Assembly: GCA_039819065.1 (NCBI GenBank)
Contig: JBCBSS010000154.1
Coordinates: forward strand, 1 to 18,738
Reading direction: 5' to 3'
DNA length: 18,738 nucleotides
Source of the DNA: JBCBSS01 sp039819065
Lineage (GTDB): Bacteria; Bacteroidota; Bacteroidia; Cytophagales; Cyclobacteriaceae
The notes below the pieces were generated by a model that did no database searches, had not been told where the DNA came from, and was given only the letters and a program-made list of their open reading frames with translations. The translations under genes and the position numbers were made by a program. Below are positions 8,748-17,727 of the stretch, piece by piece; position 1 is the stretch's first letter; each line of letters begins with the position of its first letter.

Positions 8748-10886
8748 TTAGGCGTAGGCTAGTTCCTTCTTTTCCCTAATGACTTGATCCTTTAGCGTGA
8801 AATTGAAGCAGATACCGCAATCACTAGATACCGTCATTTCACCTTGTAATTGCTGCGTGAGCCCGTTGACGATATGCAGGCCGAAGTTGCTGCTGCTGGT
8901 CATGTCAAAGTCGGGAGGGAAGCCAATGCCGTTATCGGACAAGGTCAGTTCATATGTACCTGTACCAGTCTTAGCAAACTTAACTGTCAACGTAGGTTCA
9001 GTCGGTTGCTCTTGAAAAGCATGCTTTATTGCATTGGTGGACAGTTCATTGATTATAAGTCCAAGAGGAACAGCGAAGTTCATGCTTATCTCAGTGTCTT
9101 CTATATCCGTGACTAATTCAATGTTCTGAGCTTTCTGACCGAAGCTTTCTTTAACCTGGGTGGCCAGATCTTCTATATAATGCTTTGCACCTACTATGAG
9201 GTAACGGCCACTTTGGTGCAGGTTGTTGTGAATAAGTGCTAAAGACCTGATGCGGTTCTGACTTTCTTTAATGATGGACTTGGCCCTGTCGTCATTCTTC
9301 AACAAATAGCCCTGAGCATTGAGCATGCTGAGCATGATCTGCAAGTTGTTTTTGACCCTGTGGTGGATTTCGTCGATGAGTTTTTCGTTGATAGAATGCC
9401 TTTCTTCAATGTCTGTTTTTTGGGTCTTTATGGTGTTAAACGCTTTGTTCTTGAGGGTGTACCGCTTGTAGATTAAAACCAAAAGAACGACCAGCAAGAC
9501 AGCTCCTATGATGGATGCTACCATTAAATCCTGCTCTTTCCGGTGCTGTGCCATTTGCACCTTATTTTTGGCCGCAAGCAATTCTATATCTTTATCTTGC
9601 TTCTCGGATTCATGGCTCGTTCTTAGTGCAGCAATGGCATCACTTTTTTCTAAATCGAAAAGTTGTTCCTTATACTTAATATATTCTCTGTAATGCTTTA
9701 AACTACCTATCTCATCGTTGGCTACAGAATCTAAATGGGATAGGTGACCTGTGATGTAAAGCATGAGCCGCATAGCGGTTCTATCACTTTCTTCTTCGAT
9801 CATTTCGATCAACATATCTCTGGCTATATCTGAATAGTATCTGGCTTCGTCATACCTTTCTACATCTATGTATATACTGCCGAGGTTGCAGTATGCGTTC
9901 ACTTTTTCTAGATCTATCTCACCCACCTCTGCCTCTTTTTTTTGCATCTCAAAATAACGTATGGCCTCTGCCGTATTACCGTCTTTCTGCATCTTCTTAC
10001 CGATCAAGCTGTATATTCCGGTCAAATACTTATCGATATTATGCTCATTTGATAATTTTAGGGCATTGTCCATCTCCACTTCAAGCTCATCCCATTGGTC
10101 TCTGTTGAAATAAATGAGGCCAGCCTTCAAACTTTCTGCAATCATACCCGGTGGATATTGACGTTCTTCAAAAAGCTGGTAGGATATTTTATTGTATTTC
10201 AAGGCTTCATCGTATTGCTTCAAGTCTGAGGTCAACGTAGTTAGGAATTCATATACTGTACTTCTTGTATAGAGTGTCAACTTCCCAGTATCCTCATCCT
10301 TGATGGCTTTGAGCAAATAATCTAAAGTTGTGTGGTAATCACCTTTTGCAAACCACGATTGAGCCAATCCCAAATGTGCGCGTGCTATCAAATCTAAATC
10401 TGTCTTATCGTCTGCTAAGGCTAATGTTTCATGGTAAAGCGCGATGGATTCGTCATAACGCTTGGCCGCATAAAGCCAGAGCCCCAACCTGTTGGAATGC
10501 TTAATCAATCGGAGGGTGTCATTGAGGGTTTTGATGACTTCGCGTGCATCAGACAGATAATAGACCGCCGAATCAAAATTGCCTTGGTTGCCATGTATGC
10601 TTCCAAGGAAGTACATCGCCCTGGTTTGATAAGCCTTGTTTTCCAGTTTATTACTCAGATCTCTTACCTTATACATGATGTCCACAGCGGTGTCCTGTTT
10701 CAGTCGGTAATAGGTTGCGGCAATTTGATAGAGGTGTCCAACCGATGTCCGGTCACTCATAGTATCTCTGGCTACGGCATTCAGGCTATCCAGCCTTTCT
10801 TGCCACTGGGCATGACTGTGGTTAGTGCCAATTAATAAGCCTATAGAGACGGCCAAGCACTGTAAAAGGAATCTTTTAGTTGTCAT
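8748..10886 (-). CDS. Kinase D: TPR sensor histidine kinase, HisKA_2 type, intact catalytic motifs
   Basis: 712 residues. Signal peptide (1-27, ending SHAQ), TPR sensor (about 30-410), juxtamembrane helix, transmembrane segment (454-473), H-box EIHHRVKNNLQIM (H508/H509), canonical N-box NELSTNAIKHAF (N613, N618), and DNGIG (D651-G655). It aligns with kinase A almost without gaps: about 75% identity over residues 31-150, but only about 63% in the last 118 conserved residues, where kinase C is about 86% identical instead. It is thus an A-like sensor joined to a C-like kinase. It is predicted to be catalytically competent. The spacer upstream (246 bp) is long enough for a separate promoter. No receiver protein is linked, so the output is presumably a regulator encoded elsewhere. 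Confidence 0.92.
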   Translation of the reverse strand: MTTKRFLLQCLAVSIGLLIGTNHSHAQWQERLDSLNAVARDTMSDRTSVGHLYQIAATYYRLKQDTAVDIMYKVRDLSNKLENKAYQTRAMYFLGSIHGNQGNFDSAVYYLSDAREVIKTLNDTLRLIKHSNRLGLWLYAAKRYDESIALYHETLALADDKTDLDLIARAHLGLAQSWFAKGDYHTTLDYLLKAIKDEDTGKLTLYTRSTVYEFLTTLTSDLKQYDEALKYNKISYQLFEERQYPPGMIAESLKAGLIYFNRDQWDELEVEMDNALKLSNEHNIDKYLTGIYSLIGKKMQKDGNTAEAIRYFEMQKKEAEVGEIDLEKVNAYCNLGSIYIDVERYDEARYYSDIARDMLIEMIEEESDRTAMRLMLYITGHLSHLDSVANDEIGSLKHYREYIKYKEQLFDLEKSDAIAALRTSHESEKQDKDIELLAAKNKVQMAQHRKEQDLMVASIIGAVLLVVLLVLIYKRYTLKNKAFNTIKTQKTDIEERHSINEKLIDEIHHRVKNNLQIMLSMLNAQGYLLKNDDRAKSIIKESQNRIRSLALIHNNLHQSGRYLIVGAKHYIEDLATQVKESFGQKAQNIELVTDIEDTEISMNFAVPLGLIINELSTNAIKHAFQEQPTEPTLTVKFAKTGTGTYELTLSDNGIGFPPDFDMTSSSNFGLHIVNGLTQQLQGEMTVSSDCGICFNFTLKDQVIREKKELAYA
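9501..9557 (-). repeat. 57-nt tract identical to one in kinase C (copy 2)
   Basis: Identical to 7281-7337. Here it encodes residues 444-462 of kinase D. The bases immediately outside differ on both sides (9500 c against 7280 t; 9558 c against 7338 t). Confidence 0.9.
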
Positions 10887-11063
10887 AGGGTCGTAGCATG
10901 CACATCAATTAGAATAAAACCAGGTATTCAAGTAAATCACCCATATGATGTGGTTAGGTGCTCTGGTCTAATAGTTCATTACTTTGTCTAAAGCCATTTA
11001 AGGCAGAAAATCTGTCATGGCATTGTCAAAATAGAATGGTCAATAGCTGGTTTTAGGTATATA

Positions 11064-11071
11064 CAAATCTA
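11064..11071 (-). promoter_or_regulatory. Possible -7 element upstream of kinase D
   Basis: The minus strand reads TAGATTTG, a perfect match to the Bacteroidota -7 consensus TAnnTTTG, about 180 bp upstream of the kinase D start. No well-spaced -33 TTG/TTTG element was found, so the call is weak. Confidence 0.22.
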
Positions 11072-11132
11072 GCTTATGGACAATTCTAAAAACGTTGCAA
11101 TTGAGACGTTCAAACTAGAAATATGAAAAATG

Positions 11133-13103
11133 CTATTGTGAAACTGTCTCTTTCTCCACAACGTCTTGATCACGTAGTTTAAAGTAGAAGCAAGCGCCGT
11201 GTTCATGGGAAAAGGTCATTTCACCACTCAATTGCTGTGTTAAACCACGCACTATTTGTAAACCAAAGTTACTGGCGTTGCTCATGTCAAAATCAGGTGG
11301 AAAACCTATTCCGTTATCGCATACGCTCAGGTCAAACGAATCCTTTGATGCTGCTTTGAAGGTTATTGAAAGCTCAGGATTATCAGTCTGCACAAAAGCA
11401 TATTTAAAGCAATTAGTCACGAGTTCATTGATGATCAAACCTATTGGTACAGCGAAATTCATGTTGATTTCTACTGGCTCCACATCAGCTTTTATATTGA
11501 CCAATGCTATTTTTTCCCTGAAGCTGCCAGAAATATTATCAATCAAATCGTGTATATAATCTTTGGCGTTCACTACCAGATAATGACCGGAGTGATGCAG
11601 GTTCTGATGTATAAGAGCCAGTGATCTGATGCGATTTTGGCTCTCTTTGATGATACTCTTGGCTTTTTCGTCACCTTCGAGAATGTAACCTTGAGCATTG
11701 AGCATGCTAAGCATGATCTGTAAATTGTTCTTTACCCTGTGATGAATTTCTTTAATAAGCGCCTCTTTGATCTCATTCTTATGTTCTAGGTCACTCTTCT
11801 GTTTTTTGATGATAGAAAATGACTTTGTTTTAAGCTTGTACCGATTATATACAAGGCCTACTAGTGCCAAGATAAGAATAGAACCAATCAGGATAGCCAA
11901 CATAAGATTCCGTTGCTTATCAATAGTCAACTTTTGCACCTCATGATTGGTGGTCAAGAGCTCAATCTCCTGATCTTTCTTTTCTGTTTCATAGCTGACC
12001 TTATATTTTTCTATGGCTTTGTTCTTTATGTCGGTGTACAATTGATCCCTGAAGTGGATGTACTTTTTATAATGCTGCAAACCAGATTGATGATCACCCA
12101 TGATAGAATCGATTTGAGCCAAGAACATATAAGTATCCATGAGTAAGGTTAACCTGGTGGCGTCAGCTTGGTCGTCGTTTGATTCTATAGTAGCGGTAGC
12201 TTTGTTAAGCCATGTTGTGGCATTGGCATAATCTTGCTTTTGGATATAAACCCGGGCTAAGTCTTTTTGAACAACTGCTACTTTTATGATGTCATTATCT
12301 TGCGTGGCCATATCCAACCTGCTTTGATGTTTGGCGAGCGCTTGGTCGAGATTACCCATGTCGGCATGTAATTCACCCACATTCGAAGATATCTGCCATT
12401 CGAAATCACTTTTGCCATGCTCTTGAACAAGGGCAATAGCATCATCCAGATAAGATAATGCCTCTTCAAATGCTTCTGCATTTCTCTTTATCTCACCCAA
12501 CTTGATAAGACTGGTGATCTGCCCGGAGATATTGTTGCCTTCTTTGTATAAGTCATAAGCCAGTACACCATACTTGGCAGCACGCGTATGATCGTCAAAT
12601 TCCATGTATATAGAGCTCAGGTCGTTGAATACAATGGCTCTGGTCGCAATATTTAATTCATCGTTTTGGAAGGCATCGGTCAACAGATTCAGATGCAGTA
12701 AAGCATCATGAAACTGACCGGCAGACATCTTAGCATCTGCGATGCCTATATGCACTAGTGCTACAATGTCTGGACTATCAGACTCTGTTAAAAGTACTTT
12801 TACCTGCTCCATGTTTACGCTACCATCCTCTGCATTGGTATCAACCAATTTCATTAAGTAGGCGGATTTGGCCAGATAATGCTGGTGGTCTGGTTGCTCA
12901 CTGAGCTGTTGTAGCGTTTTGATGACCACTTTTAGTGAATCCCATTGCGCCTGGCAGTAATAACTTTCACTTAATTCATAAAGTGATTGTAGTTGAGAGG
13001 AATCGGATTGAGAAACGTTTTTCTGGCCAGCAAAGTGGGCTGAAGGCAGCGCAAAAACCTGAGAGGCGCATGTGCTGATTATAAAAAATAGTAGGCCTTT
13101 CAT
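11133..13103 (-). CDS. Kinase E: divergent TPR sensor histidine kinase, HisKA_2 type
   Basis: 656 residues, the shortest and most divergent of the five and the first in the direction of transcription. Signal peptide (1-19, ending VFALP), TPR sensor (about 35-355, with several helical pairs such as NLDQALAKHQSRLDMA), juxtamembrane helix (about 360-398), transmembrane segment (399-418), H-box EIHHRVKNNLQIM (H454/H455), canonical N-box NELVTNCFKYAF (N559, N564), and DNGIG (D596-G600). All autokinase motifs are intact. The start at 13103 puts the signal peptide at the very N-terminus. Its 5' side faces the outer-membrane protein gene across a 544-bp divergent region, where its promoter should lie. 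A 246-bp spacer follows before kinase D. It may represent the least altered member of the family expansion (inference). Confidence 0.92.
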   Translation of the reverse strand: MKGLLFFIISTCASQVFALPSAHFAGQKNVSQSDSSQLQSLYELSESYYCQAQWDSLKVVIKTLQQLSEQPDHQHYLAKSAYLMKLVDTNAEDGSVNMEQVKVLLTESDSPDIVALVHIGIADAKMSAGQFHDALLHLNLLTDAFQNDELNIATRAIVFNDLSSIYMEFDDHTRAAKYGVLAYDLYKEGNNISGQITSLIKLGEIKRNAEAFEEALSYLDDAIALVQEHGKSDFEWQISSNVGELHADMGNLDQALAKHQSRLDMATQDNDIIKVAVVQKDLARVYIQKQDYANATTWLNKATATIESNDDQADATRLTLLMDTYMFLAQIDSIMGDHQSGLQHYKKYIHFRDQLYTDIKNKAIEKYKVSYETEKKDQEIELLTTNHEVQKLTIDKQRNLMLAILIGSILILALVGLVYNRYKLKTKSFSIIKKQKSDLEHKNEIKEALIKEIHHRVKNNLQIMLSMLNAQGYILEGDEKAKSIIKESQNRIRSLALIHQNLHHSGHYLVVNAKDYIHDLIDNISGSFREKIALVNIKADVEPVEINMNFAVPIGLIINELVTNCFKYAFVQTDNPELSITFKAASKDSFDLSVCDNGIGFPPDFDMSNASNFGLQIVRGLTQQLSGEMTFSHEHGACFYFKLRDQDVVEKETVSQ

Positions 13104-13647
13104 AATTAAGAACTTAGCTTACGAACAAATTTTACAATTGTTCCAATATACCCGCCCATTTATTTATCTCAATAGTACAATAAAGATCATCAATCAATTA
13201 GTCTATGATTTGACAAATCTTGCTCGTATTTTAATATATGTGCTATAACTGGCTGAATATTAATTTATTACCAAAATAGACTATGTTCTGTTCCTTCGGT
13301 TCTGCTGTTTGATTTTTCTATCAATTTTTATGATTAAAAGTTGAACATTATTTCAAATCAAACGTCAATAGAGCAATTGGTCAGCGTGTCTTTAAATATT
13401 TTGTGGAGACTTTTTTTGGTTTTTATAGACAACGACATTTGATGCTTTAAATTTATCAGGTCATTAATCTACCATTTTTATGTACTCACTATTGTCAATC
13501 TGTGGTAAGGACATTTCAATTGGTGTTATACCAGTTTTTTTACGCAATATACGTTTAGGCCATATGCGAAGGACGAACTTATCCTGAGCAATAATGTTCA
13601 CTAGTTATCAAGCAATCAATAATTCTGCAGAACTTACTACAACTCTG
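13104..13647. other. AT-rich divergent intergenic region
   Basis: This stretch lies between the starts of kinase E (minus) and the outer-membrane protein (plus) and must carry promoters for both. I see no convincing coding ORF, tRNA or terminator. No perfect TAnnTTTG box was found on either strand. Features visible are several T-runs (around 13411-13425 and 13531-13540) and one short palindrome listed separately. If the outer-membrane protein started at the upstream ATG (13594), the region would be 490 bp. Confidence 0.6.
13207..13219. promoter_or_regulatory. Short palindrome in divergent promoter region
   Basis: GATTTGACAAATC is a perfect 6-bp inverted repeat with a 1-nt centre, about 104 bp from the kinase E start. 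Its location between two divergent genes suits an operator, but a dyad this short can occur by chance in AT-rich DNA. Confidence 0.25.
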
Positions 13648-16107
13648 ATGATCAGATTAATCGGGACTGTGCTTCTCATAAGCGCTGTATTTTTATCTCA
13701 AATTACCTTTGCTCAAAAACCTACTTCACAATATTCTATCACCGGCCAAGTCATTGATAATGCGACTGGACAACCTCTTGAATATACGAGTGTGTCTGTT
13801 TACACTAACATTGATTCCGCTCTGGTTGGTGGTGGTGTAACGGATGCTAAAGGGCAGTTCAACATAGGCATCAAGCCGGGGAATTATTACCTGAAAGTGC
13901 AATTCATATCCTACAAAGAGAAGCTGATAAGTGATGTCATCATTAACCAAAGTAAAAGGCGTCTAGCACTGGGGTCAATACTACTTGAGCCAGATGCAGA
14001 GACACTTTCTGAAGTGACCATTGAAGGAGATCGCGACCAGTTGGAATTGAAGTTGGATAAACGAGTGTTTAATGTGGCTGAGGACGCTAGCAATGCTGGA
14101 CGGAACGCTGTAGACATTTTGGATAATGTTCCTTCCGTAGCGGTTGATCAGGACGGTAATGTGAGTCTTCGCGGTAGCGAGAATGTCAGGATTTTGGTGG
14201 ACGGAAAGCCTTCCGGATTGATCGGTATAAGCAGTAGCGATGGATTAAGGCAGTTACAAGGCGACTTGATTGAGAGTATAGAAGTAGTCACGAACCCCTC
14301 CGCAAGATATGATGCTGAAGGTAACGCGGGTATCATCAATATCATACTCAAAAAGGATCGGAAAGCAGGGCTCAATGGCGGTGTAACGGTAAATACCGGT
14401 TATCCTAATAACCATGGGGCTTCTTTGAACTTCAACTACAGGAAAGACAAGATTAACTTCTTTGCTAGTTATGGCATTGGTTATCGCCGTAATCCAGGAC
14501 GGGGTTCATCTTTTCAACGCTTTTTTGAAACCGACTCTTCCTATGTGTCGGATCAAGCCACAGACTTTGAGAGAGGTGGTCTCTCTAACAATGTTAGAAC
14601 CGGTTTAGAGTTCTTTCTCAATGATCACAATACCATCACAGGATCATTTTTGTATCGCGTATCAGATGATAGAAATGACAGGCTTACCTCCTTCAGAGAC
14701 TTTGATGGTAATAACACACTTATCGAAAGTTCATTGCGAGACGAAGATGAGGAAGAAGATGATATCAACTTCGAATACAACCTCAACTATAGGCGCACTT
14801 TTAAAAATAAAGATCAACTGCTCACCGCTGATTTGCAGTATAGGGATAATACCGAAACCGAATTGGCAGATATTGTCGAAAGGAACTTGTTTAATTCATC
14901 TGGTGAGTCCATTACAGATGAGCTACAATTCTCTGATAACCAAGAAAGCGAAGAAAGCTGGTTGGCGCAGGTAGATTATGTTCATCCCTTTGGCCAAAAT
15001 GCCCGTTTTGAAACAGGCTATCGCGGTAACTTCAGAAGATTGGCCAATGACTTTGTGGTCAGTACTTCAGTAGATGATGCTTTAGTGGTCGATACTAACT
15101 TGAGTAATAATTTCAGGTACAACGAGTATGTCAACGCTGTATATGCTATTTATGGCAATGAAATCGGCAAGATCTCATACCAATTAGGGCTGAGAGTGGA
15201 AGCAACTGATATAGAAATAGGTCTGCTGCAAACTGAGGAAACTTTCGATAAACAGTATACTGATGCTTTTCCGAGTGCTTTCTTCACCTATAAACTGGGC
15301 GAAGGCAATTCTCTTCAGACAAGCTACAGCAGGCGCATAAGGCGACCGCGGTCTAGAAATCTAAACCCGTTCCCCTTTTCTATAGGGAACAACCGCAACT
15401 TGCGTACAGGAAACCCTGACCTTGATCCGACATATACAGATTCTTACGAGATTGGTTATTTAAGGACATGGAAGAATAGCAGTCTTTTTGCCAGTTTCTA
15501 CTACCGACAAACAGATGGTGTGGTGCAGCGCATCACTACCAGTTTGGATACTGTTAACATTTCTGCACCAGTGAACTTAAGTCGAGAAGATGCTTACGGT
15601 TTCGAACTCAACTATAGTTATGACATCACTGACTGGTGGAAGGTAGACGGAAGCGCCAATCTGTACAGGCAAGTCATCACAGGAGGGTTTGAAGACCAAA
15701 ACTTTGATAGCGAGGCTAATACGCTGAATACACGTTTGAATTCGCGCATGACAATCAAGAAAAAAGTAGACCTACAGCTAAATTGGAGGTATAGGGCTCC
15801 TCAGCAGCGACCCCAGCGGGAAATCAAGAGCTTTACCACTTTAGACATTGGCGCCAGTATGGACGTAATGAATGGGAAGGGTACGCTTGTAGCCAATGTC
15901 AGGGATGTCTTTAACAGCGGTGTATTCAGATCTGAAACGACAGGAGAGTTTGCGGAAGGCGGTAATTTTGTCTTCGACGGTGAATTTCAATGGAGGGTTA
16001 GGGCTTACACGTTGAACTTTTCTTATCGCATTAACCAAAAGAAAAATCAAAGAGACAGAAATAGGCGCAGAGGCGGTGGAGACCAGGGTTTTGATGACGA
16101 CTTTTAA
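13648..16107 (+). CDS. Outer-membrane beta-barrel protein with plug and carboxypeptidase-regulatory-like domain
   Basis: 819 residues from the preferred start at 13648, where MIRLIGTVLLISAVFLSQ opens a signal peptide ending ITFAQ. An ATG at 13594 would add 18 polar residues. The order is a carboxypeptidase-regulatory-like beta-sandwich (about 30-115, beginning YSITGQVIDNATGQPLEY), then a TonB-receptor-type plug (about 120-235, with ILDNVPSVAVDQDG, VRILVDGKPSG and IEVVTNPSARYDAEG), then a barrel rich in alternating aromatic strands to near the C-terminus. This fits the TonB-dependent-receptor-like OMP beta-barrel family common in Bacteroidota. No SusD-like partner follows, so a SusCD glycan importer is unlikely. 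After the last strand comes a tail rich in Arg/Gly and then Asp, ending in Phe. Substrate unknown; siderophore, peptide or another ligand are all possible. Divergent from kinase E. Confidence 0.88.
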   Translation: MIRLIGTVLLISAVFLSQITFAQKPTSQYSITGQVIDNATGQPLEYTSVSVYTNIDSALVGGGVTDAKGQFNIGIKPGNYYLKVQFISYKEKLISDVIINQSKRRLALGSILLEPDAETLSEVTIEGDRDQLELKLDKRVFNVAEDASNAGRNAVDILDNVPSVAVDQDGNVSLRGSENVRILVDGKPSGLIGISSSDGLRQLQGDLIESIEVVTNPSARYDAEGNAGIINIILKKDRKAGLNGGVTVNTGYPNNHGASLNFNYRKDKINFFASYGIGYRRNPGRGSSFQRFFETDSSYVSDQATDFERGGLSNNVRTGLEFFLNDHNTITGSFLYRVSDDRNDRLTSFRDFDGNNTLIESSLRDEDEEEDDINFEYNLNYRRTFKNKDQLLTADLQYRDNTETELADIVERNLFNSSGESITDELQFSDNQESEESWLAQVDYVHPFGQNARFETGYRGNFRRLANDFVVSTSVDDALVVDTNLSNNFRYNEYVNAVYAIYGNEIGKISYQLGLRVEATDIEIGLLQTEETFDKQYTDAFPSAFFTYKLGEGNSLQTSYSRRIRRPRSRNLNPFPFSIGNNRNLRTGNPDLDPTYTDSYEIGYLRTWKNSSLFASFYYRQTDGVVQRITTSLDTVNISAPVNLSREDAYGFELNYSYDITDWWKVDGSANLYRQVITGGFEDQNFDSEANTLNTRLNSRMTIKKKVDLQLNWRYRAPQQRPQREIKSFTTLDIGASMDVMNGKGTLVANVRDVFNSGVFRSETTGEFAEGGNFVFDGEFQWRVRAYTLNFSYRINQKKNQRDRNRRRGGGDQGFDDDF

Positions 16108-16272
16108 TGTTTTTATAAGTTAAGTCACAGACTGCATATCATACTCCGATTACCTAAAAGCGCTAGCGTCATTTTATAACCCACTGATTATAAGCGTTCT
16201 AAGGTAAAAAAATCATCACTTTTCAAGGGTTCTTTTTAAACAGTAACTTCATTTGCTGGTTATAATACCTAT

Positions 16273-17712
16273 ATGAATGCAGAACTAGATTTCATTGATT
16301 CAGGTGAAAGTCAGCGTGATCTGGATTTAAGTGGTATTGTAAAATTCCTTCAAATGCTATCCAGGGAGATGAATCTCATCAACCTGGTAGAGAAAATGAT
16401 GGAGATTGTTATTGACAATGCCGGTGCTGAACGTGGCTTCCTGATTCAGTATGAAGGTGACCAGTTGATTATTCAGGCGAGAGGCAGTCTTAAATCTGGT
16501 ATAAGGGTTTTACAATCTAAAAAGATTGCTGAAAAGAACAGGCTATCGGCCACTATCATCAGTGAAGTGATCAAGACAGGTAAGGTCTTGGTTGCTAACA
16601 ATGCTACCCAGGATGATAGATTTAAAGATGATCCATATATCCAAAAACAGCAACCCAAATCTATTCTGTGCCATCCGGTATATGTAAAGGGGCAGTTGAC
16701 CGCTATTATTTACCTGGAAAATAACACACAAGCGAATGCATTCAACCTCGACAAAATCAAGTTACTTAACTTATTGTCGACCCAAATAACCATCTCTTTA
16801 GAGAATGCTCTTCTCTACCAGAACCTGGAAGAAAAGGTGATTGATAGAACCAAAGAAGTGGTACGGCAAAAAGAAATGGTTGAGAATGCTTATAGCGAAC
16901 TAAGAGCTACTCAAACACAGTTGGTTCATTCTGCCAAAATGGCTTCCCTTGGCCAGCTCACTGCAGGGATAGCTCACGAGATCAATAATCCCATCAACTT
17001 TATCTCCATAGGTATTGCCGGGCTGGAAAGAAACTTTTCTTCCTTTATGCAGGTGGTCAACAAATATGAATCAATACAGTCTGCAGAGAATGTGAATCAA
17101 GTTCTTTCAGAAATAGAAGAATTGAAAAAGCAGACCCAGTATGATGAAGTGAAGAACTTCATTTTTGGATTGATGGATGATATTCGATTAGGGGCCGATA
17201 GAACTTCCGAGATTGTGAAGGGGTTGAGATCGTTTTCAAGGTTGAATGAGGCCGAGCAAAAGGACGCAGACATTCATGAAGGTTTGAATGCAACACTAGT
17301 ATTGCTAAGGTCTCGAACTAAGAATAAGATAACTGTAATCAAAGCATATGATGAAAACCTCCCTAATATTAATTGTTATCCAGAACAATTGAATCAGGTT
17401 TTCATGAACGTAATTACCAATGCCATAGAGTCTATTGATATGAATGATGGCCAAGGTCTTAAAGAGATCAGAATCAAGACTGTCAATCAAGAGGATTCGG
17501 CGCAAGTGTGCATTAAAGATACCGGAGTGGGCATGTCTAAAGAAACCAGAAAGAAACTATTTGAACCATTTTTTACCACCAAAGAGGTTGGTAAGGGAAC
17601 CGGACTGGGACTGTCAATAAGTTTTGGCATTATAGAAAAACACAAAGGGGATATACAAGTAGTCAGTGAAGAAGGAAAGGGTACCGAATTCATTATTACC
17701 ATTCCTAAATGA
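16273..17712 (+). CDS. Soluble GAF-domain sensor histidine kinase (HisKA class)
   Basis: 479 residues with no signal peptide or membrane segment, so cytoplasmic. A GAF domain spans about 20-182 (IVIDNAGAERGFLI, then DPYIQKQQPKSILCHPVYVKG and IIYLENN), followed by a coiled-coil linker (about 182-222). The classical HisKA box is MASLGQLTAGIAHEINNPIN with phosphoacceptor H235. The GHKL domain has N379/N383, the G1 box DTGVG (416-420), the F-box FEPFFTTKEVG and the G2 box GTGLGLS. All catalytic motifs are intact. The GAF segment resembles the one placed before the kinase in large Ser/Thr-kinase/AAA/GAF hybrid proteins, here standing alone. The stop lies 15 bp before the next gene, so the two are probably co-transcribed and this kinase is the natural donor for that receiver. 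The GAF ligand is unknown. Confidence 0.92.
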   Translation: MNAELDFIDSGESQRDLDLSGIVKFLQMLSREMNLINLVEKMMEIVIDNAGAERGFLIQYEGDQLIIQARGSLKSGIRVLQSKKIAEKNRLSATIISEVIKTGKVLVANNATQDDRFKDDPYIQKQQPKSILCHPVYVKGQLTAIIYLENNTQANAFNLDKIKLLNLLSTQITISLENALLYQNLEEKVIDRTKEVVRQKEMVENAYSELRATQTQLVHSAKMASLGQLTAGIAHEINNPINFISIGIAGLERNFSSFMQVVNKYESIQSAENVNQVLSEIEELKKQTQYDEVKNFIFGLMDDIRLGADRTSEIVKGLRSFSRLNEAEQKDADIHEGLNATLVLLRSRTKNKITVIKAYDENLPNINCYPEQLNQVFMNVITNAIESIDMNDGQGLKEIRIKTVNQEDSAQVCIKDTGVGMSKETRKKLFEPFFTTKEVGKGTGLGLSISFGIIEKHKGDIQVVSEEGKGTEFIITIPK

Positions 17713-17727
17713 CACTGCTGTCAAGGC

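Noticed and set aside
8797..9116. Open frames on the strand opposite the kinases
   Set aside because: They mirror the conserved kinase codons, lack domains or start signals, and recur at the same place in each paralogue as a by-product of shared sequence.
11091..11110. Possible intrinsic terminator after kinase E (AACGT/ACGTT arms, then TTTT on the minus strand)
   Set aside because: The stem is only 5 bp with a 10-nt loop and the T-run is broken, so it is too weak to call.
13480..13587. A 35-codon plus-strand ORF upstream of the outer-membrane protein gene
   Set aside because: It has no recognisable domain, lies in AT-rich intergenic DNA and has no supporting signal. An ORF this short is expected by chance.
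13648..16107. SusC-type glycan importer
   Set aside because: No SusD-like lipoprotein gene follows, and the plug and barrel resemble the general TonB-receptor-like barrel family instead.
16261..16266. TATAAT six bases before the GAF kinase start, suggesting a leaderless transcript
   Set aside because: It matches a sigma70-type -10 box, not the Bacteroidota pattern, and no matching upstream element was found.
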